Source of the DNA: an uncultured Prochlorococcus sp. | GTDB lineage: Bacteria; Cyanobacteriota; Cyanobacteriia; PCC-6307; Cyanobiaceae | Assembly: GCA_902525075.1 (NCBI GenBank) | Contig: CABZFV010000001.1 | Location: 1 to 64,000, forward strand | Direction: 5' to 3' | Length of the DNA stretch: 64,000 bases | In this document: positions 10,835-21,194 of the stretch, one piece after another | Layout: each line of letters opens with the position of its first letter | How positions within the stretch are numbered: the stretch's first letter is position 1 | Made by a program: the position numbers and the translations under genes | The notes under the pieces: model-generated | Databases searched by the model: none | The model's input: only the letters and a program-made list of their open reading frames with translations | What the model was told of the DNA's origin: nothing

Positions 10835-12151
10835 TTAAGATTTATAAGAAATTATTGCAGAATAAAATCCATCACCAGGATAATCCAAGCTAGGTAAAAT
10901 TTGCTTTTGGCTAACCAATTTTAGAGTTTTGTTTTTTTCAATAAATCGTTCAATTAATAGATTATTTTCATCGGGACAAATAGTACAAGTTGAATAAACT
11001 AAAGTGCCATCTTTTTTCAAAAGAGGGAAAATACTCTCCAAAAGTTTTTCCTGTAATAAAGTTAAAGATTTTATTTTTTCTTTACTTAAAGACCATCTAG
11101 AATCTGGATTCCTGGAAAGAGTTCCAATGCCTGAACATGGAGCATCTAATAAAATTTTATCAAAATAAGATATAAACTTAGGATTTAATTCAATCAAACT
11201 CGTAGCATCAGCCTTAAGGGTGTTAACAGATTTCAAATTTAACCTTTCTAAATTTGATTGCAGTATTTTCAATCTTTTTGCTGATCTATCTACAGCAATG
11301 ATTTCAGCACTATCATTTGTCAATTCTGCAAGGTGGGTAGACTTACTTCCTGGAGCTGCACAAGCATCTAAAATCTTTTCACCTTGTTTTGGATTTAAGA
11401 GAGGTGCTATCCACTGAGAAGATCTATCTTGAATTGTCCAAAGTCCATCACTATATCCTGGTAAATTTTTTATAGATCTTGGATTAGATTTTAAAGTAAT
11501 TCCATTATGTAAATCATTAATAATTTCAGCATCAATATTATTTTCATGAAGTACTTTCAAAAAGTTATCTAAATTAGTTTTTATTTGGTTAATTCTCAAA
11601 TCAATTGATGGTTTTTTATTAAATGCCTTAATGATATTTTCACCCTCGTTATTGCCGACCCATTTATAAAGATCCTTCACAAGCCATAATGGAAATGATT
11701 CAAGATATGAAATTCTTTCTTTACTATCGGAAGATAATTCCGGAAAGATTTTTTGTTCTAATTTTCTTGATGCATTTCTCAATATCGCATTTACAGTTCC
11801 CGCTAAACCATTCAAATCTGTTTTTTTAGCTACTTCTACAGTGGTAGAAATAGCAGCAGGAAATGGGATTTTATCCATTTTCAAGAGTTGATACAAACCT
11901 ATATGTAGAAGCCATCTTAACTTTGGAGGCTGCTTTTTATGAGTAATTTTTGATGTATGATCCGTCCAAAGATCAAGAAATTTTCTATACCTTATGCATC
12001 CAAAAGATAATTCAGTAATAAAAGCTATATCAAGAGGATTAAATTGATAATTTTTTAAAACCTTTTCAAGAGCATGATCAGAAAAATCACCAGAACTAAC
12101 TTTTAATAAAATTTCCCAAGCTGCCTTTCTTTGTAAATATCCTATGCTCAA
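10835..12151 (-). CDS. rsmB: 16S rRNA m5C967 methyltransferase (Sun/RsmB)
   Basis: NusB-like N-terminus plus DACAAPGSKSTHLAEL and LLDAPCSGIGTLSRNPDSRW. Confidence 0.93.
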   Translation of the reverse strand: MSIGYLQRKAAWEILLKVSSGDFSDHALEKVLKNYQFNPLDIAFITELSFGCIRYRKFLDLWTDHTSKITHKKQPPKLRWLLHIGLYQLLKMDKIPFPAAISTTVEVAKKTDLNGLAGTVNAILRNASRKLEQKIFPELSSDSKERISYLESFPLWLVKDLYKWVGNNEGENIIKAFNKKPSIDLRINQIKTNLDNFLKVLHENNIDAEIINDLHNGITLKSNPRSIKNLPGYSDGLWTIQDRSSQWIAPLLNPKQGEKILDACAAPGSKSTHLAELTNDSAEIIAVDRSAKRLKILQSNLERLNLKSVNTLKADATSLIELNPKFISYFDKILLDAPCSGIGTLSRNPDSRWSLSKEKIKSLTLLQEKLLESIFPLLKKDGTLVYSTCTICPDENNLLIERFIEKNKTLKLVSQKQILPSLDYPGDGFYSAIISYKS

Positions 12152-12202
12152 AATATAATTAATTTTTTAAAGATAACTTTAATATACAAAAAATTCAAAA
12201 AT

Positions 12203-12346
12203 TTAAACCACTTTTTCAATTGCAGAATTAAACCATATAAAACCTAAAATAGAAATAAGTGAAAGATTAAATCCTAAAAAAAGAAAGATATTCAAAGAAT
12301 GGATTCTTTCCCGAAAAAATATTTTTTTCTCTTTTTGATACTTCAT
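12203..12346 (-). CDS. Small membrane protein (47 aa), hypothetical
   Basis: Own reading: MKYQKEKKIFFRERIHSLNIFLFLGFNLSLISILGFIWFNSAIEKVV*; one hydrophobic segment. Confidence 0.55.
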   Translation of the reverse strand: MKYQKEKKIFFRERIHSLNIFLFLGFNLSLISILGFIWFNSAIEKVV

Positions 12347-12365
12347 TATTAAAATAAAAACTTAT

Positions 12366-12545
12366 TCAGGATTTCAAACGGCAACCAATATTGATAGATC
12401 CTGCATCAAGCATTCTGCCTAATTTAATAGCTATGGATTCCTCCAACCTTGTGAAATTAGATTGATGGGTAGTTATCCAATCTAATTCAGAAAAAGTGAT
12501 AATTCCTGTCGAATTACTTTTTAAAAAAAGTGTTCCAATTTCCAT
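12366..12545 (-). CDS. Hypothetical protein (59 aa)
   Basis: Own reading: MEIGTLFLKSNSTGIITFSELDWITTHQSNFTRLEESIAIKLGRMLDAGSINIGCRLKS*. Confidence 0.6.
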   Translation of the reverse strand: MEIGTLFLKSNSTGIITFSELDWITTHQSNFTRLEESIAIKLGRMLDAGSINIGCRLKS

Positions 12546-12649
12546 TAGATAAATCTAGTTTTTCTAAGTTAACATCCGTACTTAATATTTCTTCATAACA
12601 TAATATTGTTTTAATTTTTCAAAGACAACTGTAGGTTATTACTCTTAAT

Positions 12650-12844
12650 TTATTGAATATCTCTTAAAAATTTATCGGCCGTTTTTAAGTGATTATTTAA
12701 TTTTTCCTCTGACATTTTATCGAGATTTCTCGTTAACATTGCCAGACGATATTGCTTTCTAAAAAAGCTTTCATTATCTTTAATAAATTTCCAAAATAAG
12801 CCATCCCATATTTCACACCATGGGCCACTTTTAAAATTAGACAT
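12650..12844 (-). CDS. C-terminal segment of Fe-S photolyase-related protein, out of frame with the main ORF
   Basis: GPWCEIWDGLFWKFI...RLAMLTRNLDKMSEEKLNNH resembles the usual C-terminus of photolyase-related proteins; begins 8 nt inside the preceding ORF. Confidence 0.7.
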   Translation of the reverse strand: MSNFKSGPWCEIWDGLFWKFIKDNESFFRKQYRLAMLTRNLDKMSEEKLNNHLKTADKFLRDIQ

Positions 12845-14141
12845 TTTTTTTTACATAATTAGAGCTTGATATATATGGCTTTGTTGAAAAGATACCACCA
12901 TCACTAAACTGACTCATTCCGTAAACATTTGGGACCATAACCCAATCATAGGAATCAATAAACATTTCCATAAACCATTTATAAACTTGGTTTGGGTGAA
13001 TTCTACATAGAAGCATAAAGTTGCCAACAATCATTAGCCGCTCAATATGATGACAATAACCAAATTTAATAATATTTTTTATAACAACGTCCACTGGTTC
13101 AATTCCTGTATTTCCTTGATAAAAAGATTTTGGAATTGGCTTATCTTCAAAATTCCAAAAATTACTATTTCTCATCTTTGTTCCGTACTTTTTATAGACG
13201 AGGCAAATAAATTCTCTCCATCCAATAATTTGACGAATAAAACCTTCTAAAGAATTAATAGGAACATTATTATTTTTTGCAAAAAGTAATGCTTTATTTA
13301 CTACTACATCTGGGGTTAATAAGCCGCTATTTAAAAGAGGAGAAAGTAAACTGTGCCATAAAAAAGAATTTTCTTTAGAAATAGCATCCTCATAATCTCC
13401 AAATAAGAAAAATCTATATTTAAAAAAATCATTTAACCATGCATCTGCCTCTTCAAAATTAGTTGGATATAAAAAGTTGTTACTTTCTCCAATAAACTCA
13501 ATATCAAAATTGGCTAATGACCTTTCTGCATTAACTACAAATTTATTTTTTTGTAATTTAGGTGTATCTGGTATATTTATTTTTTTTGGTAATTTTTTTC
13601 TGTTCATTTCATCGAAACTCCATTTACCACCTTCAGGAGTATCATCAGGATTAACTAATATCTTTTGGCTCTTTCTTTGATTCTCATAAAATCTCCCCAT
13701 AAGAGGTTTTTTTGTATTTGATGCAAATAAATCTTTTAAATCTTCACTGCTCATAAACATAGGAGAAGGCAAAATATTTAAAGCTAAATTATTACTTTCA
13801 ACAAAATTATTAATCCTCTTCATTATTAAAAAATCATGAGGGTCAATGAGATTTATTTTCTGATATTTATTTTTAATAAATTCCGATAAGTAATCAACTG
13901 TAGAAAAATTATTCTTGTTTTCGATATATAAAACTTTAAAGCCAGATATTTCTAAATAATTTTTATAAGCAAGCATAGATGCTCTATGAAAAACTAACTT
14001 ATTTTTATGGTTAATTAATTTATGAAATTTATCATTTCCAAAAAATAATGAGTCTTCCAAAATCAAAACTTCACAATTTATTTTTAAGATTGGGCTTTCT
14101 CTAAAAAGTTGATTGGGGAAAATAATTGATATTTGTTTCAT
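12837..14141 (-). CDS. Cryptochrome/deoxyribodipyrimidine photolyase-related protein (Fe-S bacterial cryptochrome/photolyase type), C-terminus split off
   Basis: [84 protein letters not shown]. Confidence 0.85.
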   Translation of the reverse strand: MKQISIIFPNQLFRESPILKINCEVLILEDSLFFGNDKFHKLINHKNKLVFHRASMLAYKNYLEISGFKVLYIENKNNFSTVDYLSEFIKNKYQKINLIDPHDFLIMKRINNFVESNNLALNILPSPMFMSSEDLKDLFASNTKKPLMGRFYENQRKSQKILVNPDDTPEGGKWSFDEMNRKKLPKKINIPDTPKLQKNKFVVNAERSLANFDIEFIGESNNFLYPTNFEEADAWLNDFFKYRFFLFGDYEDAISKENSFLWHSLLSPLLNSGLLTPDVVVNKALLFAKNNNVPINSLEGFIRQIIGWREFICLVYKKYGTKMRNSNFWNFEDKPIPKSFYQGNTGIEPVDVVIKNIIKFGYCHHIERLMIVGNFMLLCRIHPNQVYKWFMEMFIDSYDWVMVPNVYGMSQFSDGGIFSTKPYISSSNYVKKNV

Positions 14142-14269
14142 CTTTGCGATTTCCTGTTACTGCATCTTTTTGAACAGTAGATAACATCATCCCAACAGTT
14201 TTTCCATTTTTTACGCCACTCAAATGGCCTATTGCAAACAGGACAAGTTTTAGTAGAAAGATTTTTCAA
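14138..14269 (-). CDS. DUF2256 small Cys-rich protein (43 aa), TTG start
   Basis: Own reading: [49 protein letters not shown] 4-nt overlap with the photolyase start. Confidence 0.85.
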   Translation of the reverse strand: MKNLSTKTCPVCNRPFEWRKKWKNCWDDVIYCSKRCSNRKSQR

Positions 14270-14272
14270 AAT

Positions 14273-14509
14273 TTATAATTTTCTTTTATGAGTAGATTTA
14301 AATCTAGTTGAATCTTTAAGGGCCATATGTTTTGTATTTCTTCCCGAAACTCTCTTTCTCCAGACTTTGAAAGATTTGGGTTTAAGATTTTGACGCATAA
14401 TTTTTATCGCATCTTCCTCTTTTAATCCAAATTGATACTCGATAGCTTCAAAGGGTGTTCTATCTTCCCAACACATTTCTATTATTCTGTCTATATCGAT
14501 ACTTTCCAT
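14273..14509 (-). CDS. DUF2805/TIGR03643-family protein
   Basis: IEMCWEDRTPFEAIEYQFGLKEEDAIKIMRQNLKPKSFKVWRKRVSGRNTKH. Confidence 0.85.
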   Translation of the reverse strand: MESIDIDRIIEMCWEDRTPFEAIEYQFGLKEEDAIKIMRQNLKPKSFKVWRKRVSGRNTKHMALKDSTRFKSTHKRKL

Positions 14510-14511
14510 AT

Positions 14512-14916
14512 TTATTGTTCACATTGTGAGGTACAAAGTTTTTCAATATCCGATCTACCTGTAATTTGAAGTCTATATTTTGCCCAATATCTGTAAACCA
14601 ATCTCAATAATGGAGATAAGAGCTTAATCTTCAAGGGATAGTAAACCCAATCTAAACCAACTAATTCGTAAGAATATGCAAGTACATCTAGTCCCCTAAT
14701 AATTTCTCCATTTTCAATAATCCCATGCAGGTTTGACATAGCTTCTGAATATGAGATGTCATTAAAAAGACTTTGATCATAATCCTTACTATTAATATCT
14801 ATAAATGCAATTTGATTTAGGGTATCTCTTTTTTTAAGAAAATTTGTTTCTCTCAAACAAAGTGGACAACCTCCATCGAATAAAAAGGTTAATTTACTTT
14901 TCATATTTTTATTCAA
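14512..14916 (-). CDS. DCC-family thiol-disulfide oxidoreductase (DUF393)
   Basis: LTFLFDGGCPLCLRETNFL (DxxCxxC motif). Confidence 0.85.
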   Translation of the reverse strand: MNKNMKSKLTFLFDGGCPLCLRETNFLKKRDTLNQIAFIDINSKDYDQSLFNDISYSEAMSNLHGIIENGEIIRGLDVLAYSYELVGLDWVYYPLKIKLLSPLLRLVYRYWAKYRLQITGRSDIEKLCTSQCEQ

Positions 14917-15081
14917 ATATAGAAATTAAATAACTTTTTTGTGGAATAAAAAATTTTTTTTAGAGTACAAGCTTTATAAAGCCTTAATAATTGCCAGTTC
15001 TAATTTAGTTGAATTATATTATCTTATTAGTTAATAAGCCATTGATTAAGGGATACATCAATGGTTTAAAACTATTTATGA

Positions 15082-15285
15082 TCAGTCATCTAGAAGATGA
15101 ACCCCTTCTCCTACGTCAGGAGTAAATTTACAATATTTTTCAAAAATAAGTCCAACACCTCGCATTTTTTCTCCTAATTCATCGTTAAATTTATTCCATT
15201 CTTCCGATTCACGATCAGGTAAATCCCATCCTTGTTTTTCTACCATACTTGTTATAACTGTATAGTCCCATTCTATGTATGCCAT
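15082..15285 (-). CDS. Conserved cyanobacterial-type hypothetical (67 aa)
   Basis: Intact ORF in operonic orientation; no domain recognised. Confidence 0.6.
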   Translation of the reverse strand: MAYIEWDYTVITSMVEKQGWDLPDRESEEWNKFNDELGEKMRGVGLIFEKYCKFTPDVGEGVHLLDD

Positions 15286-15383
15286 TGAGTTAATTTAAAC
15301 TACCAAAATATATTATAAACCAAGAGATTTAATAGGTAATCAATATTTTTTGAATATAATTTAAAAGTGTGAAAAAATTATAA

Positions 15384-16055
15384 ATGTCAATTTTGCCGAG
15401 AAGATTTGAACGAATCAAAAATGTTTTAGATTGCAGAATGAAAAACTTGACTGTTTTAGTTGAGGATGTCAATAAACCACATAATTTATCTGCGATATTA
15501 AGGACATGTGATGCGGCAGGAGTTTTCGAAGCAAATTTTATTAGCAAAACGAATGCCGTTAAAACTTTTAATAGTACCGCTCAAGGAAGTCAAAAATGGG
15601 TAAAACTGAATAATCATGAAAACACTATCACTGCAATATCTGATTTAAAGAATAAGGGCTTTAAATTATATGGAACGACTCTTAATAGTGAATCAGTAGA
15701 TTATAGAAATTTTGATTATTCTCAAAATACATGTTTTGTTCTAGGAGCAGAAAAATGGGGACTAAGTAATGAACTTATATCAATGGTTGATCAATCAATT
15801 TTTATACCTATGAGAGGTATGGTTCAATCTCTGAATGTTTCAGTTGCTGCTTCTATATTATTATTTGAAGCTGTTCGCCAAAGAAAAAATAAAGGTATAT
15901 TGCCCGCTAATGGAGAAGGGTTAAATATGGATGAATATCAAAAAACACTTTTTGAATGGTGTTACCCAGAATTAGCTGCGGTGTATAAAAAATCAGCTAA
16001 AGAATATCCAAAGTTGAATGATCAAGGAGAACTTGATCCTGTTACAGATAACTAA
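15384..16055 (+). CDS. trmH: tRNA (guanosine-2'-O-)-methyltransferase TrmH (SpoU family)
   Basis: SPOUT motifs LVEDVNKPHNLSAILRTCDAAGV, FVLGAEKWGLSNELI, IPMRGMVQSLNVSVAASILLFEA. Confidence 0.92.
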   Translation: MSILPRRFERIKNVLDCRMKNLTVLVEDVNKPHNLSAILRTCDAAGVFEANFISKTNAVKTFNSTAQGSQKWVKLNNHENTITAISDLKNKGFKLYGTTLNSESVDYRNFDYSQNTCFVLGAEKWGLSNELISMVDQSIFIPMRGMVQSLNVSVAASILLFEAVRQRKNKGILPANGEGLNMDEYQKTLFEWCYPELAAVYKKSAKEYPKLNDQGELDPVTDN

Positions 16056-16057
16056 AT

Positions 16058-16903
16058 TTATTCAGAATTTTGACTATCAAAAATTTCTTCAAGGTCCTCT
16101 CCTATAAAAGAAAGACCTAAAACTAAAAAAAACATTGCCAAACCTGGGAACAAAGCCGTCCACCAGATACCTGTAGGTAAAGCGGCAAGAGCCAGATTTA
16201 AATCACTTCCCCACTCTGGGACATCTGCAGGAACGCCAAGGCCTAAAAATCCTAAACTTCCTAATACCAAAACAGCATCTGCAGCATTTAGGGTAAGCAG
16301 AATAGGCAATGGTGTTATTACATTTGGGAGAATATATTTAAAAATAATTTTTTTAACATCAGCTCCTGCAACTTGAGCTGCCTCCACATAAGTTTCGGAT
16401 TTAACCAATATTGTCTGATTTCTGATTAATCTAAAATATTGAGGAGAGTAAACAATACACAATGCCAAAGCCGCGTTAAGGATACCCTTACCCAATATAA
16501 AAGCCACAACAACTGAGAGTAAAATTACAGGTATTGAAAAAATAGTATCCATTATTAGTGATAAGCATTTATCAAAAAAACCACCAAAATATCCACTTAA
16601 TAATCCCAATGGCAAACCCAAACTTAATGAAAAAAGAATAGCTAAGAATACAACTTCTATCGCTAATGATGAGCCTTGCAAAGTTCTTAAGCAAACATCT
16701 CTTCCTAATCTATCTGTGCCACAAAAATGATTAAGAGAAGGAGGGGCAAAGATATCATTGCTTAACATTGAAAATGAATAGCCAAAAAAATTATTCGCCT
16801 CTAAAAATTTCATTATTAAAACAACAAGAAGATAAAAAAGTACAATTAAAAATCCAGCTTTTCTGATATTTGCGCCGACACGATTAAATGAGTGAATATC
16901 CAA
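16058..16903 (-). CDS. ABC transporter permease, DppC/OppC-like
   Basis: HFCGTDRLGRDVCLRTLQGSSLAIEVV...; EAAQVAGADVKKIIFKYILPNVI. Confidence 0.88.
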   Translation of the reverse strand: MDIHSFNRVGANIRKAGFLIVLFYLLVVLIMKFLEANNFFGYSFSMLSNDIFAPPSLNHFCGTDRLGRDVCLRTLQGSSLAIEVVFLAILFSLSLGLPLGLLSGYFGGFFDKCLSLIMDTIFSIPVILLSVVVAFILGKGILNAALALCIVYSPQYFRLIRNQTILVKSETYVEAAQVAGADVKKIIFKYILPNVITPLPILLTLNAADAVLVLGSLGFLGLGVPADVPEWGSDLNLALAALPTGIWWTALFPGLAMFFLVLGLSFIGEDLEEIFDSQNSE

Positions 16904-16982
16904 AATCTTTTTTTAAAGATATAAATGAAATATACCCAATTCTTTTAAAAATAAATAGCTATAAATTTTAAATTAAAAGAAA

Positions 16983-18791
16983 TTACTGGTTTAATTTCAA
17001 GACTGCCATAAAAGCTTCTTGAGGGACTTCAACTTTACCCATTGCCTTCATCCTCTTTTTACCTTTGGCTTGTTTCTTTAAAAGTTTCTTTTTCCTAGAA
17101 ATATCCCCGCCATAACATTTAGATAAAACATCTTTTCGCAAAGCACTTATGCTTTCACTTGCAATAATCCTGCTACCGATTGATGCTTGAATAGGTATTT
17201 TAAATTGTTGTTTTGGAATAAGTTCTTTTAATTTTTCAACTAAACTTCTGCCAATTCCATAAGCCTTATCTTTATGAACAATAGAAGTTAATGGATCTGC
17301 TCTTTCTGAATTTATTAGAACATCTAATCTAACAAGGTCATTTTTTCTATAGCCAATCAAATGATATTCCATTGATGCATACCCTTGGGTTCTACTTTTC
17401 ATTTGATCAAAGAAATCTGTAACAACTTCTGCTAATGGAATTTCATAAATCAAGGTAACTCGATCTGTTGTTATGTATTTCATATCTATAAATACTCCCC
17501 TTCTTTCCTGACATAAACCCATTAATGTTCCATTAAATTCATTGGGAGCATAAATTTCCATTTTCACATAAGGCTCTTCTATTGATTCTCTAAGTTGTGG
17601 ATCAGGAATTGTAGAAGGATTATCAATAAAGATATGTTCTCGCTGATTTAAATTAACTTTATAAATAACTGATGGTGCCGTTACGATTAGATCCAAGTCA
17701 TATTCTCTTTCTAATCTTTCTTGAACAATCTCCATATGAAGAAGTCCTAGGAATCCGCACCTAAATCCGAATCCCATTGCGCTACTGGTTTCGGGCTCAT
17801 ATTTTAAAGCCGCATCAGATAATTGTAATTTTTCTAGTGATACTCTTAAATCTGGAAATTGATCAGCATCAGTCGGGAATAAGCCACAAAAAACCATAGG
17901 ATTTGCTGTCTTATATCCAGGCAAAGGATCATTGGCAGGTGAATTTAAAAGAGTAATCGTATCTCCCACTCTCGCATCAGCAACTGATTTTATAGAAGCA
18001 GCTAAATAACCAACTTCTCCTGCATGTAATTCATCAACTTGCCGCTGATCAGGCGCCATTATTCCTATCTCATCTAGTTCATAATTTTTCTTACTTGCCA
18101 TTAATAATATTTTTTCTCTCTTATTTAGAGACCCAGATATCACCCTGAAATAAACAATAACTCCCCTATACGGATCATAATAAGAATCAAAGATCAGTGC
18201 CTTTGTAGGTAGTTTAATTTCATTTTGAGGAGGAGGAACTCTTCTTACTATTGCTTCCAAAATATCTTTAATACCAACTCCAGTTTTTGCTGAACAATTT
18301 ATTGCATTAGATGTATCAAGTCCAATGATTTCCTTTATTTCTTGTTTTATTTTTTCAGCATCAGCCCCTGGTAAATCAACTTTATTTAAAACAGGAATTA
18401 TTTCAAGATTATTTTCTAAGGCAAGATAAACATTAGCTAAGGTTTGAGCTTCAACTCCTTGACTTGCATCAACAACAAGTAAGGCGCCTTCACAAGCTTG
18501 AAGAGATCTACTAACCTCATAAGAGAAATCAACATGCCCTGGAGTATCTATTAAGTTCAAAACATATTCTTGGGAATCGTCAGCTTTATATTTCATCCTA
18601 GCGGCCTGTAACTTGATAGTAATTCCTCTCTCTCTTTCAAGATCCATACTGTCCAAAAATTGTTCTTGCATATCCCTTTGCTGCACAGTACCAGTATCTT
18701 GAAGTAACCTATCTGCAAGGGTAGATTTACCATGGTCAATATGAGCGATTATGCAGAAATTTCTAATTTTTGAAACAGATATATCAGTCAT
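16983..18791 (-). CDS. lepA: Elongation factor 4 (LepA)
   Basis: [21 protein letters not shown]; full-length translational GTPase. Confidence 0.97.
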   Translation of the reverse strand: MTDISVSKIRNFCIIAHIDHGKSTLADRLLQDTGTVQQRDMQEQFLDSMDLERERGITIKLQAARMKYKADDSQEYVLNLIDTPGHVDFSYEVSRSLQACEGALLVVDASQGVEAQTLANVYLALENNLEIIPVLNKVDLPGADAEKIKQEIKEIIGLDTSNAINCSAKTGVGIKDILEAIVRRVPPPQNEIKLPTKALIFDSYYDPYRGVIVYFRVISGSLNKREKILLMASKKNYELDEIGIMAPDQRQVDELHAGEVGYLAASIKSVADARVGDTITLLNSPANDPLPGYKTANPMVFCGLFPTDADQFPDLRVSLEKLQLSDAALKYEPETSSAMGFGFRCGFLGLLHMEIVQERLEREYDLDLIVTAPSVIYKVNLNQREHIFIDNPSTIPDPQLRESIEEPYVKMEIYAPNEFNGTLMGLCQERRGVFIDMKYITTDRVTLIYEIPLAEVVTDFFDQMKSRTQGYASMEYHLIGYRKNDLVRLDVLINSERADPLTSIVHKDKAYGIGRSLVEKLKELIPKQQFKIPIQASIGSRIIASESISALRKDVLSKCYGGDISRKKKLLKKQAKGKKRMKAMGKVEVPQEAFMAVLKLNQ

Positions 18792-18846
18792 ATAGAAAGA
18801 AAAATTCTCCTCTTATTACATCTTGATTAATATTAGCTAATTAGAA

Positions 18847-20343
18847 TTATGGATGGAAACCAAAAATGGAATTATTTCTTTTTTTAATTTCTTTTATGAA
18901 GGTACTGTAATTTTCAGAGACTGATAGTTTTGGATAAATTAAGTCATTTATCTTTTTCTGAAGATTATGCTTATCGTTTAAAAATAAAACAGATTTTTCT
19001 AGAACCTCAACCATAATTGAAACCGCAGTACTTGCTCCCGGAGAGGCTCCCAACAAAGCAGATAATGATCCATCAGATGAATTTACAATCTCAGTTCCAA
19101 ATTTCAAAGAACCACCACCTTCAGTTTTTTTAATTATTTGGACTCTTTGACCAGCATTCTTTAAATACCAATCAGAAGGATTAGCTGATGGCAGCATATT
19201 CTTTAAATTCTCAACTCTTGAGTTATGGTTCTTTAATGATTGTGATATTAGGTAATTAATTAAATCGTTGTTCTTGAAACCAACGTCTAACATAGAAAAA
19301 ATATTATTCTTTTTAATTGAACTAAATAAGTCAAAGTATGAACTTTGTTTTAGAAATTTCGTTGTAAATCCAGCAAAAGGTCCATATAAAAGAAGTTTTT
19401 TATTATCAATCCATCTGGTGTCTAAATGAGGCACAGACATTGGTGGGGATCCAATATCAGCTTTACCATAAACTTTTGAGTTATGTTTTTCTGTTAGATC
19501 TTTTTTCTCGCAAATAAGCCATTTCCCACTAACAGGAAATCCACCATAACTTTTTGCTTCTGGAATTTTTGATTTTTGTAAATAATTAATTGTTTTTCCA
19601 CCAGCACCAAGAAAAACGTAGCCAGTTCTAATTGAAGTTTTTCTACCTTCAGAACTGATTTCTAATCCCCATTGTTTTTTATCAATTTTCTTTAAATCTA
19701 CTAATTCTGTTTTGTATCTAATTTCAACATTTTTGTTTAAAGAAACTAATGACAAATACTCTTTAGTTAAAGCCTCAAAATTGATATCAGTTCCCCTACC
19801 TATTCTGGTAGCAGCAATTTGAGTAGATGGATTTCTATCTTTTGTTATTAGAGGAGCCCATGATGAAATTTCATCAAAAGATGTAGAAAATTCCATATCG
19901 ATAAATTCAGGATTTTCGGACATTTTCTGAAATCTTTTTTTTAAAAAAGAAATATTATCCTGACCAGAAACAAAGCTAATATGAGGAATAAATTTTAGAA
20001 ACTTGTTAATATCAATCTTCCCTGCTTCATACAATGAGGCCCATAAAGACATGGATGTTTCAAAAGAACGATTTATTGAGAGCGCTTTATCTATTTTTAG
20101 ATTTCCTTTTTCATCTAAAGGGGTATAGTTTAATTCGCAATTAGCCGCATGTCCTGTACCTGCATTATTAAAAGCACCAGTACTTTCACTTCCTGGAGCA
20201 TTTAATTTTTCAATAATAAGAAATTTTATATCTGGTAAAACTTCTGAAATTAGGAGGGCTAAAGTACTACTCATTATCCCTGCTCCTACTAAGACTGCAT
20301 CAAAGTAGCTATTGTCATTAGTGGGATTTTTAGATGAAGTCAC
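18847..20343 (-). CDS. mqo: Malate:quinone oxidoreductase
   Basis: [54 protein letters not shown]. Confidence 0.93.
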   Translation of the reverse strand: MTSSKNPTNDNSYFDAVLVGAGIMSSTLALLISEVLPDIKFLIIEKLNAPGSESTGAFNNAGTGHAANCELNYTPLDEKGNLKIDKALSINRSFETSMSLWASLYEAGKIDINKFLKFIPHISFVSGQDNISFLKKRFQKMSENPEFIDMEFSTSFDEISSWAPLITKDRNPSTQIAATRIGRGTDINFEALTKEYLSLVSLNKNVEIRYKTELVDLKKIDKKQWGLEISSEGRKTSIRTGYVFLGAGGKTINYLQKSKIPEAKSYGGFPVSGKWLICEKKDLTEKHNSKVYGKADIGSPPMSVPHLDTRWIDNKKLLLYGPFAGFTTKFLKQSSYFDLFSSIKKNNIFSMLDVGFKNNDLINYLISQSLKNHNSRVENLKNMLPSANPSDWYLKNAGQRVQIIKKTEGGGSLKFGTEIVNSSDGSLSALLGASPGASTAVSIMVEVLEKSVLFLNDKHNLQKKINDLIYPKLSVSENYSTFIKEIKKRNNSIFGFHP

Positions 20344-20413
20344 AACAGAAAATTATCTTTTTTGCAATTAATCAGTTTTCTTTCTAGGCTTATTATAAAG
20401 TTAATCCAAAATT

Positions 20414-20659
20414 ATGAGTACTGAAACACTCTCTCTGACAAACGAAAATGTAGAAAAAGTCCTTGACGAGTTAAGACCTTTTTTAATTTCTGATGGAGGT
20501 AATGTTGAGATTGCAGAAATAGATGGTCCAATTGTCAAAGTCAGACTTCAAGGAGCATGTGGTAGTTGCCCAAGTAGCACTATGACTCTCAAAATGGGTA
20601 TTGAAAGAAAGTTAAAAGAAATGATTCCTGAAATAAGCGAAGTTGTCCAGGTTTTATAA
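20414..20659 (+). CDS. NifU-like Fe-S scaffold protein
   Basis: [16 protein letters not shown]...[18 protein letters not shown]. Confidence 0.93.
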   Translation: MSTETLSLTNENVEKVLDELRPFLISDGGNVEIAEIDGPIVKVRLQGACGSCPSSTMTLKMGIERKLKEMIPEISEVVQVL

Positions 20660-20681
20660 AAATTTTTAACTGAAATATATA

Positions 20682-20939
20682 TTATTTAGTTTTTAATTCC
20701 TTCAACAAAGATGATTCCATATCAAGGCAATCAATTGGAAGTCCTTGACCAATAGCGATTAAAAGAGGTGCAAGAATTCCTAAAGTAAAAACTAAATTTG
20801 ATTGGCTTACATCATATTTACTCAAAGTAAAAGTTATCAAATAAATAATTGAAAAATAAGCATGTAGTGAAAAAAATTCTTTTGGCTTTAACACTGGCCA
20901 CCTTAAAGTATTTCCCAAGAAATATAAAAAACCTGTCAT
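20682..20939 (-). CDS. Hypothetical membrane protein (85 aa)
   Basis: Intact ORF, two hydrophobic segments. Confidence 0.5.
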   Translation of the reverse strand: MTGFLYFLGNTLRWPVLKPKEFFSLHAYFSIIYLITFTLSKYDVSQSNLVFTLGILAPLLIAIGQGLPIDCLDMESSLLKELKTK

Positions 20940-21101
20940 AAATAAATAGTTACATGAAGATTAAACCAAATATAAACATAAACCTTTTTAGAGACTATTT
21001 ATAAAAATATTTACCTAAGATAATAATTAAAAAAAAATTAAATCTTCATTTCTATTTGTAAAAGCTAGACATGCAGTTAAAAATACGCTTATAATTATTT
21101 G

Positions 21102-21115
21102 GTAGCATTCGCTAC
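21102..21115. promoter_or_regulatory. GTA-N8-TAC palindrome (NtcA-box consensus or leader hairpin)
   Basis: GTAGCATTCGCTAC, ~7 nt after a TATAAT at 21090-21095. Confidence 0.45.
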
Positions 21116-21120
21116 TTTTT

Positions 21121-21170
21121 CGTTCACCCTCATTTGAGGGCGCAGTTCGAGTCATACCATGGAACGGGGG
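21121..21170 (+). ncRNA. Glutamine-II riboswitch / Downstream-peptide RNA motif
   Basis: CGUUCACCCUCAUUUGAGGGCGCAGUUCGAGUCAUACCAUGGAACGGGG: P1 CGUUC/GAACG (21121-25/21162-66), CCCUC/GAGGG (21127-31/21136-40), GCAGUUCG core; lies upstream of a DUF4278 peptide gene as in the known motif. Confidence 0.82.
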
Positions 21171-21194
21171 ATGGCCGTGTTGTCACATCGAATC

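Noticed and set aside
21058-21072. Second NtcA-like site upstream of the riboswitch promoter
   Set aside because: tgtaaaagctagaca has the wrong spacing (N7) and lacks the TAC half-site
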